A stretch of 64,000 nt of DNA, from NCBI GenBank assembly GCA_018398805.1, contig JAGFBZ010000855.1:3968001-4032000 (forward strand). Direction: 5' to 3'. A model generated the notes under the pieces. The model did no database searches. It saw only the letters and a list, made by a program, of their open reading frames with translations, and was not told the origin of the DNA. Shown here piece after piece: positions 48,801 to 60,800 of this stretch. Position numbers and translations under genes: made by a program. This stretch comes from Hirundichthys speculiger (taxonomy: Eukaryota > Chordata > Actinopteri > Beloniformes > Exocoetidae). Numbering within the stretch: position 1 is the first letter of the stretch; every line of letters starts with the position of its first letter.

Positions 48801-51800
48801 CCCATTAATCTAATGTACTGCTCAAAAGTGGGGCTGTGATCCTACATTTCTATCCAACACACATGCCAACACTTTTATACATTTTCAAAATTGAAAGTGA
48901 ATTTGTTAACCTAAAAATGGCTTCAAAGCTTATCTGATGTGGTAATCAGCCAATTAAACAATGGAAAACATGAAAAACGTGTTTGTGACCAAGTACCTGG
49001 ACTGCACTATAGGTGGATTAAGACGACGACAAACCACAGCGCTTTCACGTTACTCTTACTTTGAGTAAAGGCGAACCGTTGATATTCCACCGACGGGTGC
49101 TTGGTTTCTTGAGCCGAGACTGCGTGGGACAACAACATGAGACATGGAAGAAAGAGGGCCAGGAAGTAGCTGCCCTGCTCCAACTATTATAAAAGTTTTG
49201 CCCTATGACCTCAAGCCTCAGTGAATTCTAAGACTTCCCCCAACATTCCTCCTAAACTGAATGCTGACACCTACCTGATGTAAAACTCTTTATTAGTGCT
49301 GTTAGTCTGAGAAAGGGGACAAAATCAAAAAACAAGAATGTGACTGGGGATTAAGGCCGATAACAGCAAAGTATCAAATGCAAGGTGGCCATATAACTCC
49401 TCAAGAACTTATCAATTGTGACAAAATGACATCCCCAGACACATTCATGCCAATTTAAGCTTTTCATGAGCAGGCAACATGCATGTTGCCCAACATGCAT
49501 GTGACAAAGGCAAGAGGCCAAAAAGACGCAAAACTGCTTCTGAGTTAACCAGGTGGAGCTCGTTGCTGGTCAGGGTGGGAGCTGGACGCAGAAAGCCATG
49601 TTAGAGGCATGATGTGTGCAAGAGGTGGCAGGACTGTGGATGTAAACAGCCTCCATATCGACAGGGCCATGGGCTCACGGTTGATGGTGTGTTGACGAGG
49701 AGAGATCAGCAGGCTGAGGCACACTCATGCACACACTGCAGTCTACAGTCTACAGTTGCGCATGTCCATTTCACTTCCACCTGCTTTTCACTAATCACAC
49801 CATTCAAGATGCATACTACTTCCTATAAATACATTCACCCACACACACTTGCATCCAGCAGGTGCGGGCTGACTCAGCGCAGTACCTGGGGGGTTACAGT
49901 GGAGAGGGAGGGGCACTGAGAGATGTTTTTGGCTACTTGCAGAGCCTCTAGCCTCAGGGCGGCAAGCACCAGCTCCTCCTTGGCCGCAAACATGGGGCCA
50001 GATTTCAGGGGTAAGAGAGGAGGGTTGAGGCCCAGAGAGGGGAAAGAAGGGAAACATATAGACACTTGAGTTGAGCGAACACACTTGCTGCTGTCTACAT
50101 CTAATCTATGTCACGCAGCAAGCCAACACAATGGAACTAAGGGGAAAAAATGATCAAAATCAAAGGCAAAATGTCACACAATGAGACAATGGGAATGACA
50201 TTTGTACAAAAACACACACAGTCACTAGTCATGGACCGCCAGTGCCAAGACCTATGAGATTTATAAAGGTAGGTCATGTTTGCTCAGTTAACACACCTGT
50301 AGTTTTTGGGCAAATGCAGTGGGGTTGGTCTCGGCCAGGTCAGGCTCCAGGTACTGCAGGGGGTTGTCACATTCAGAAAGCTTGTCTAACAGAGGCAAGG
50401 CCTGGTCTGGAGCAGGGGCCTCCACGGGGCCCTGGCTAGGGGGCTACAATGGCACCAGGAGGAGTAGGCAGAGGGCAGGGGGAAGGGCAAGGGACAGCAT
50501 GACAAAGCAAGCGCTGAGTGTTTGAGTGCGAGCATTGGGATTTGATTCATTGAAGTCAAGCTGGGAGTAGAGTGGACTTAGAAACACTGTGACGGATGTG
50601 CTCATGGTGGAGGGCTGAGTCATAGCCTGTGATGAAGCTAATCCAGTATGGCACTCTGCCCCCCCCACCATCATGGGATGAAACAATAATATGGTGAAAA
50701 ATGTTATAAAATCAAAAATGCCTGAGTCCTGATACATGGTGGTGGCTAAACACATTAAAGAAACTCCTTTTTAACAGCCATATGTGATCACTACCCAGTG
50801 AAGTACTTATAAATGGCTTATAAATGACTCACCTGCTCATCCCTCTCTGTGCTCTGTGTTCGGCTGAGCACCTCGCTTTCTCTCTTCCTACCCTTGTCCC
50901 CAGCAGAACCCTCAGGACCAGGCCGCGAGCTCAACACAGGTGTCTTCATGCCCGCTGTTATCTGGGCCTCCATCTCCTCAAAACTCCTGTTCCGTATGAG
51001 AGGAACAACAAGAGTGCTGGGTGAAGAGGCCCCATGACATGTAATGTATTGAATATGATGGATGAGAGTGTTAATGAATATCTTGCTGAAGCAGCTGAAC
51101 TGCATCGATTTTGCATTTACATTAGCATGTTGGACAATAAGAAAGGGGCTGCAAAAACCTAATCCATACACATGAAATTCATCATGTTAGTGTCTGCAAA
51201 AGTAGCAACAAAACAAATACAGTGAACATAGGAGTATAAGAAGCAAAGTATATTTTACCCTGTGCAGGGGGAACTGGGCTCAGATCCATGTGCACATGTA
51301 TTTTTGGTTAAGTTGTCAGATACAGAGTCCAACTTCAAGTACAAAGATGGCTTCTTTGTAGACAGCGGCTGTAAAATGCAAAAGATTAAACAGCCACTGC
51401 CTGAATTCTAATCTTGCTTGGCAAGTAAAAAAAAAAGAAAAAAGTCAATATTGTTTATTTTAGGAACAGCAGAGATCACACAAAGTCCAACAAAATCTCT
51501 TAATAAAATCAAATACTTACTGGGGAAGAGGAACCAATCTTCTCCATGTACTCAATTTCATAGTCTTGTACTAAAATCATCATACAAAAGTAAAAATTAG
51601 GCACAAAAAAGAAAACTGACACACACTGAGAAGAGTTGAGCTCTGATCTGATGGGATCAGAAGTTGAGGCAGGGCTGTCTGATTCGTTTCATCGCTGACC
51701 CAGATGGGTTGAGTCAGACAGCCTCTGGGAAGAGGTGGTCCTTATGGTGGTCAGTGGGCAATGGAGAACTGGGCCAGCAGGCTTATTTTAATGCCACAAA

Positions 51801-54800
51801 AAAAAATCAATAATGCTTCACTTCAAACAACCAGGAAAGCTGCATATGGCTGAGCATTTTTACAAACACAGGCTTTGAATTTCCCTGAGTCCCGCCTGTC
51901 TGTGGTTTGCTTTGATGTGCCTTTGCAGTTATATGAACAAAGGTGGCTTAAAAAACAAAGAGTTGGACAGGGATGCCTCACCTGAAGTCTCCTGAGGGAG
52001 ACTGTTCTCATTCACAAAAGATGTAAGGTCGCACGGCTGAGGGAAGCTTGGTTGGTCAGAGTTCAAATCAGCATCCATATCGTGCAGGGGTCCCCACTTA
52101 TGATTGGAGGCCAATTTTTCCTCGTCAGTGGCGTGATCATCCTGTGGATGAAGTGAGGGAGATTCTTCAGCAGGTGTGGGATCCTGCAGTTAAAAAAATT
52201 GACAGAGGAGACACCTCACAGCCAGATGGAGAGGGGAGCAATACAGAGAGAGACGCAGCTCAAAGAGAAAAATGGAAAAAAGCACAAGTATTGAGCGTTA
52301 AATACGTACCTGTGATGGGTCTGACAATGGAGATTTCTTTGGTGACCTCTTCACTCTGAAAGTATTACTGAGGGGGGAAAAAGAAAAGGAAAATATAAAT
52401 TATCAATATCCAGAGTATTTCAGATCCTATTGTGCCCGACTTATCATGTGATCCAGTATGTGAAGCTGTCATATCTGCATAACATGATTATACAATGCTT
52501 ATCAATGCAGCGCAACACTAGCACATGTGGAACAATAAGAATCAATGTGTGTGGCTGAAATGAACAGATTAACAAAATGTTGGTGAGGGTGGTTGGATCT
52601 ATAGTTAGTAACCACACAGAAAAAAGTAATGGCAAATATTTCATAATAAATACTTCAGATTTCAAAGATTTCAGAAAACCTGATAATGATAACGTAGCTG
52701 AGTGGTAAGAATACTGTCATAAAGATTACTGCAGATTAATTTTAAATTTGTAGATTCTTGTTACATTTTTATTGCAAGCAATAACCTAACCAAGAACTTC
52801 AAGAATAAATCTTCTGATTTGACATCTGCATTCAATATAAATTTGGATATTGTGCAATACATACTTTAATATATATAACATTCTGAATAGCATGTATGAT
52901 AAGCATTCTCTTATAGGGTTTACTATTGTAAAGGAAAACCCAATTATGAACACAAGAGGGAGCTCAGGCACCTCCTTTGTTACACACTTCCTCCTGAAGC
53001 CAGTAGCATGTCAGAAGGTGAAAAAGAAGCACTATGTCAGCTTCAGTAGAGATTTCAGACATGTACCACCCATTTCTAATCTCCAGAGTTTGCAGATAAA
53101 TAGCACTGTTCTAAAAGAAATGCAGATAAAAAGAATATGCATATTTAAATCTATTTAGGTGGCACAAAAAGGAACTTTTGCAATTGTGATGTCAGAGGGT
53201 CCCCGCTATAGGCATGTAGGTTAAATCTCTTTGACGACACTACCCAAGATCTACCACTGTTTGATCTCTTCCTGTTATTCTTTCATTTTCTCTTTTATAA
53301 TTACGTTCTTTATTCTCTTGTTCCTTCTCCCATGACTTCCACTGTAGCTCTTTGAGCTAGTTTCATTGTTACTGTTGTTCTACATCGCGCTGAGAAGTGA
53401 TAACACATTTGCCACAAGAGAAGAACAGGATGCGAGACCAAAGTTACTCAAAACTGAAGTTTTAACAGTTTGATCTGTGACTGCCAAGACAGTAAATAAA
53501 AATTAACTCTTAGTCTTGAGGCAGTCAGTCATTCAACAGAACTTTACTGAACAATGATCCACTTGCTTCTCTTGGTGACATCAAAACTTTTTACATTGCT
53601 TCCCCATTTAATCATGATTTAATATTGTACTATTTTGAGCCTGTGAGTGGTTACTCATGAAAATCTTATTTTTTAAGCCTTTTTGAACACCTTTCAACCT
53701 CCAAAGTATAGCAGAACAGCTACATTAAATGATCTCTTAAGCTCTTCTACTGGAACACAGTTGTAACTTTACATACACAGAACATTATTTAAATCAACTC
53801 TTTAAAACACTTAAAATAGGTATCCTTCATTAAAAATGGGATGAATTTAAAAGGTTTAAATGTGGTTGCTTGATAGTGGGTACAAGGGATTTTGGTTTTC
53901 TGTTAATAGGAAGGGGAACAACAGAGCGACATGCTGTTTTAAAAGGAGTTACATGGAATTAGGGGTCAAAAAGGCTGGATGGCTGTATTGTCCCTGTACT
54001 TACAACAGACAACAAAGAGAAGACACACCCCTGGACTTCCTGTGATATATGAGAATACACAAACACAAGTGACAGAGAGACAGACAGAGGACACTGGCAT
54101 AACAGACTAGTAAACCACATACAAACACAAACTAATCTAAGATCCTCACAGACGAAGACTTTCTCAACATGTTGTGAAAGGAAGTGTGGACTATTGTGTT
54201 AATGTTGATCCTCCAGATTGAAATGTGACTTACGATTTTATGGGGGTTTTCTTCTTCTTGGCAGGTTTATTCTGGTTTTGGTCCTCCAGTTCCCCAATGT
54301 TGTCATTGTCATTTTCATTATCATAGTCACTGGAAGACACCTCAAAAGCGGCAGAAGCCTTAGGAGGAGAATTGGCCAACTTGTTGGAGGATTTGAAAGG
54401 ATCTATGGAGTCATCAAAGTTGCTGGGATCAAAGCTATATAGTGGCCTAGACAATTTGGGAGAAAGGGAGATACCTTTCTTTGATGTAAATGGATTAAAG
54501 TTTGGATCATCCCATTTGTCAGGTTCAAAGTTGTAAGACGCTTTGGGAACAATAATTTCATCTTCATTGCCATTTTCAGGTGGAGGAGGGTTGTTGTCCA
54601 GCTGCTCCACCTGTGGGGGAGGCATCTTTTTCAACTTTGTTTTCCTCAGAGGCATCTTGGCACTGGGCTTCTTGCCCACTTTCTTCAGCGGAGGAGAGGC
54701 TGGATGTGATGCCTCTGAGTTTTCCTCGGAGTAGTCAAACTCCAGTCTTACTGGCTGACGCTTGGGTAAAATAGGTTGCTCCTCAGGATTAGTGAATGTC

Positions 54801-57800
54801 TCTTCAAGAGGAGCTGGGGGAGTGGGATAATGATGTGGTTCCACAGCAGGGACAGGGGGACTCTCCGGAGGGCTGGAAACAGGGCCGCGTACAGGACCCT
54901 TGCGACCCAAAACAGGAGAATTGGCAATTTTACTACCTCCAGTCTTAAAAGGGTCAATATTCTCAAAGTTCTCTGGATCCCATTTGTAAGAGGCACCAGG
55001 AGGGATGGGGGAGTTGTCTTTGTCCGCTAGACTACAAGGGAGAGGGATCTCCTCCTGGCATAAAGGTAAGGCAGGGACACCACGATTCTCTTCTTGGCTG
55101 GTATATTTAGTTTCCTCTGGAAGCGGAGGAGGAGTTTCCACACGACTCTTCCTACCTCTGCGGAGAGTCCCTCCAGGGCTTGGAGTTGCAGAGCCTCCTT
55201 CTGTTTCCTCCTGATCCTGGAAAGGGCTGGCAGTTCGAGGCTTTGCCTGTTTCTTAACTTCAGGGGTACTGCTGGATGAGGCTGGCCTTGGGCTTTCAGG
55301 GTTGGAGTTTTGTCTTAGGAGAGGCTTCTTCTTCACAGACCCAGGACGGACCTTCTTGGGCCTGCGAAGCGTCCCTGGGGCGCTCTCAGTGCCCAGACTG
55401 AAGGACTCAGAGTGTGGACGGAAACCTCCTGATGCCAAGCTGTCCAACACACTGGAGCTGTCCAATTCTCCTCCCTGGAGGCTGAGAGAGCGGGTCAGCG
55501 TGTGACTTGCTGGCTCTACAGGGTAAACGTCAATGTTATATGTACCACTGGCAGCAATGGGCTTGTTTTCATCAAAAGTGTTGGACGGAGAATGGCAAGG
55601 TTGATCAGCTGTAGTAAAATCAGAAGCAAGATCACTGACTAAGGTGTTTGCATCTGCAAAATATGGAGAAGAGATCAAATATAAGTAAGATTTAAAAAAA
55701 AGGGCCAAATACAAACAACATTTAATTAAAATAACTGGGATCAATATATATTTTAACTGATCTGTGGGTAAGAAGGTCTAAATAAGAATACCTCCTTGGA
55801 GCTGGCATTTGACATTTCCAATTTGAAAGATGAAAGCAAAAGGATTCAACAGTCTCTCATTTGAACAGAGAGTCAAAAAAACCCTAGGTCATAGATTGAG
55901 CTTGAACTATAGACTAGCCCAGGGGTCGGCAACCCGCGGCTCTGGAGCCTCTTTAGCTCCTCTGCAGTGGCTCCCTATAGCTTTGGGGGAAAACGAAAAT
56001 TGTCAGAAAGCGATTCTTGTACAGTTGTACAGTTACCGTTTTGTCCATTATTGATAAGCAATAAAAAGACCTTTGAAAGAAAGAAAGCGATTCTCGCTCG
56101 GGAGCACAAATGGAGCGATATTGGAAACCTCCTCAAACCCAATAAATTTGTCTTTCAAACATGGAATGTCATTCCCGACACCTATATAAACATGAAGACG
56201 TTCGCAATCTGGAGCCCTGTCAATCTTTGGATCCACATACTGATACGAGCAGGTTTTCTCAAGCATGAACTACATCAAATCCAAATATCGCTCGCGTCTC
56301 ACAGACGCCAGCCTGCGGTCCTGCGTGAGGATGAAAGTCACGTCTTACAGCCCTGATGTAGAGCAGCTCTGTTCAGAAACAGAAATCACATTCAACAGGT
56401 GAGAACACTATTATTTAATAGGTTCTTATTTTTCAAAAACATATTTATTTTAGAACCAGATGCTGAGCTGGTGTAGTTGTGTTTAATGTTCAAGCTCAAT
56501 GGTTGACTGCTGTACGTGGCTGAGGAGAAAACAAGAGGATGGCAACACACTGAAATGGACTTAAGTCATAATTAAATACAAACTGGCTTATTTTTATGTT
56601 TACTGTTTTTTAAAGTTATGAGGCTGCAGCTATACATTTTATTTATTTCAAAGAGGGCTACTTCATATTTGATTCATGTTTTAGAAAGAAGGGAATGACT
56701 CAACTAGACCTGCATGGTTCTTTGTTTTATTTTAAAGTAGGTCTACACATGCCAGTGGTTTTTTTTCTCCTCTTTCAAAAGATTCAAGACTCAATATATT
56801 TACTGCCATGTCAACAAGTTGATAGGAATTTGTCTTGGTTCTGCTCCCAAACATATACAGTCCAACAGCACCCAATATACTCTCTTTATAATAGTTTAAG
56901 TTTTTCCTTTGTTTTAACAGGTAAAAACAGCAATGAAATGTCAACAGTTTTCTGTTTGTTGTTCTATAGTTACATAAATGCAACAAACTATAGTTCTTTT
57001 ACAGTGGATGACAAAAAAAATGGAAATGAAAATTTAATTTGTATCTTGTATGACCTCCTTTTGCATTAAAAACTGCCAAACATAGTAGGAATAAGCTTTC
57101 AGATAGATTTAAACCCCTCTGAATACAGTATAACTATAGATAAAACTTCATACACTGTGTTGTCTTCATTTTAAGGGTCAAATAGCTTTTGCGGCTCCAG
57201 ATGAATTTTATTAAGGGGAGAAGCTCTTTTGATAGTAAAGGTTGCCGACTCCTGGATTAGCCTGTCTGTATGTGAAATCCAGCTTCATTCCACTAGGTGG
57301 TGTAACACTTCTTCTTAACAGAAACGCTTGAATCTTTTAAGGGTTAAGCACACATCATGGAGTTGTGGCCTACTGCACCTTTGCTATCAGATGTTAGTTG
57401 CTCTCTTTGAGGATCAACGGGAGAAACAGCTTTCACAGGAGTAGTAGATTCAGGAGTCTCAAAGGCACCATCAGAGTCTGAGCTCCTACAACAAAGAATA
57501 AAGACACAATGAATAAAGTCCACTGTGAATCAGACTGATTATTGAAGCTGTAAAAACCCTAGAAATTGTACTAGCAAGGTCAAATTATAGTGAGGACCAT
57601 CACATGAAGAAGGAAACACTTTTTACATCCAAACAAGCAGATTTGTTATTATTTATCACAATGTATTGTGTTGATAATGTTGTAGTCAAAGAGGATTTTA
57701 TTTGTACACGTGTGGTTTATCAAGCAGAGAAAATGAAAAACTGCCATTTACCCCAACAGTTATTGGTGAAAAAAAAATATCCTAGAGGCTAATATGTTTC

Positions 57801-60800
57801 TGTTTTCATTTCTATAGGACTTGAATGTCACAAATGGAAATGCTGAATCTTGAGTCAGGTGACAGATATGACACACCTGAGACACATTAAGACACACTGG
57901 TCCACCTCAGGGTATAAAGATATCATAATTATAAATCATTTGCCGGGTTCTGCCGTATACAATGAGCCAAAATGATTTCTGCCTGACAGGCTTCAAATAA
58001 AAAAGTAATAAAGCCTGGCCATTGCTTTTTTCATGGTCATCTTACACACCTGTACACAAATGGAAGTAAAGCTCACAACACACCACAGCTACCAAGCTTC
58101 ATGCATCTCTGGTCCGTGCATCGTTTGATGGAATGCAGCCTCACATTCCCATCCTGTCTCACCTCTGTCTGACCAGTTCCCCAGCATCCCTGATCATGCT
58201 GTCATGACGAGAGCCCCAAGAAAGACGCTGCAGGAGCCCCAGAGCTGGATCTGAGGCTGGGCTGTTCCCGTCTCCTGCCCCTCCCAGCAGCGAGTCCCAG
58301 CCCCAGCGAGCCCACTGCAGAGGCGACAGAGCCTGCCACGCACTCACCGCCATGGCTACCGGTGGGCTGCACCTCTCCGCACCACAGAGCTTCTGCCTGA
58401 CAGGCAGGTAGGTGCAACACGGCCCCTCCGGGAGACAATGGCCAAGACAGCGGATGCAACCTTTTCAGTGCCTGCTCTCTTTTTCTCTATTGTTCAGATG
58501 TCTTTGTTTTCCATCTAAAGTATTTTCACTTGGCTTCTCTTTGTCATCAGTATCCACATCAGTCCGTCTCTTCACCGACCCAGTAGGAAATGATGTCTCC
58601 CAATTTAAATGAGACTGTCTGCAGAAGCCCACCTCCTGCAACGCTGTATACGCTGACTCTCTCTCTCTCTCTCTCTTCTTCCAGCCTTCCTCTCCCTACT
58701 CTCCTCCCTCCCTCTCTCAGGCTCCTTTACCATTTTGCTGTATCTGCTGCCCACAAGCCCATCCACCTCTTATGATGGTTCAATATACGTGCTCTGTCAT
58801 GTATATTGAACACAAAAAGATCTATTAATAGCAACTGTCTCGGTTCGAATTATGACTTGGTTTTTGCTGTCAAGTCTGATTGATCTAGCTAATCCTCAGG
58901 GATTCACCCCTTAGCATTGCTGATCAGCAAATTGTTGGTCCTTTGTCAAACACATATACTCGAATCAAATAAAATCCATGTATAAAACAGACGAGAAAGA
59001 CAGGGGTTAACATATGTCAAGAAAAGTGGCTTGAAACACCAGGTAGAATTTAGAATGAAGAAAACAAAATTCAGAGGCGGTAGGTAACAAATGTCCTGTG
59101 TTGGCAGAGTCAAGAGTCTGATTTGGTTGTCACACCACAGGAGAAAAAGAACAGAATATTTCTTTGTTACATAAAAGACACTATTATAATAGTATAACAT
59201 ATAATAAAATAATAATCAATAAATTACATGCCGTTACATGTTTTACTTGCACTCAAATGACAAATATAAACAATCTATGCATTAAGTAGCATGTTAAAGC
59301 CCCAACCGGGTATAAAATGATTCGTGGTAGATGCTCTAATACTGGGGTAACTGTCATGCCAGAAAGACAGCACATGACTGAGAAAGGAGACAAAGATGTT
59401 ATATCTGTGAAGACCCAGTGAGTCCCAGCAGGATCAGACTGTTCTGCCAAGGAATCCATGTGGATCAGTCCCTGGGATAAAGGATCAGGTTGTCAGATGG
59501 TTGGAAAGGTAGTGAAATGGACAGCTCCAAAGATGTAATGCTCTTTCATTGTTTTATTTGAAAAGACTAAATAAGGATACATGGCAATAGGTAAAAGATC
59601 TATGGCAGTAAAATGAGCCAGTAAAATCAACTACAAAAGATTTAATTTATTTCGTTTTAATGTGTTGTCTCTCTAAAATAACTGAAGATCTCAAATGGAA
59701 CAGAGGGGGAAATAAAAAGCAAAGACTAAATTTCAGCGCACTGTTCATGTTTTAGCAGAGAACATCTCCTATAGGACTCTCAAACACTGTGTTTCTATGG
59801 TAACTAGAGGTCATTCCCCACCATATGTTCAACTATAAAGGGGGTATGCTGAGTGCAAGCAACACGACACACACAAACACATCCATCTGAGCCAATCCAA
59901 CACAGTCCAGGCAAGTGTTAATCCATGAGGGACAATAATGCTGCTACAGCACCAAAAATACAATATGATAAATCCATTACATTTTTGTTACAATACACTC
60001 GTATTCCTCCAATAATGATCAACGCTGATCATCTTTATTCAAATGGTAAATCATAAAACCTTTGAGATGGTCAAGAATAAGGGATGTAATTAACTGTGAA
60101 TATGAACCTGGTTAAAAAGGTAAATGACATTCATTGGGAGATGCCTTCTGTGTTAACACAATCAAGTATCCAGCACCTCCGGTGGTAGCAGAGAAAATAT
60201 AGCAAGATGAAAAAACAGTGTGTGGTTGAGCAGTCAGCGCATGGGGGTGAATAGAAACAAAGAGAGCAGCATTTAGCAGCAGGCTCTCATAGGCTGCAAT
60301 CACTGCCTGGAGACAGAACCTCTACAGCAGGAGGCAGAGGCGCTGCAAGTCACACAGCCAGACGTGTCTCTGCTTTTAGCCAAATCCAACTTAGTCTCTC
60401 TGAACAGCCTTCAGTGCTTTAGAGAAGGCCTGTCGAAAAGAGCAAAAATCCATCACCAACACATAACCCAAGAACCACCTCATGCCCTCCAACATGGAAA
60501 TTTCAAGATGATCTGTTTGGAATACTAGATTTGATATCATTGTCTATGAGTGATAGAATAAAGGAGATGTGATGAGATGAAAGCTGATGGATAAAGAAGA
60601 AAAAGGAAAGGCTCAATAGAGGTAAGCTGCTGGTCTCCATGCAGCTGCATGATTAGCCTCAATAGATTAGCTGCCACATGCCCCATCTATCATCCCTCGA
60701 ACGTCATAGCCCTTGAAACCCTCACTGCCTGGACGAGGATGATCATCTATTTCTTTAATTTTACTTCCCCTTTCCTCAAAATCCCCCATTTTCCCTCATC

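Noticed and set aside
49005..49030. A 10-nt exon-like segment TGCAGTCCAG in tacc2 intron 10
   Set aside because: Acceptor context is poor and the length breaks the frame; a chance AG/GT pair is more likely.
50444..50755. 103-aa ORF running up to tacc2 exon 9
   Set aside because: It ends exactly at the TAG of the splice acceptor and lies in an intron; no donor or homology supports coding.
54543..55505. Several plus- and minus-strand ORFs over this stretch
   Set aside because: Shadows of tacc2 exon 3 in other frames, with no homology of their own.
59253..59459. Minus-strand [15 protein letters not shown]... as another tacc2 first exon
   Set aside because: No proper donor in the right phase and no TACC motif.
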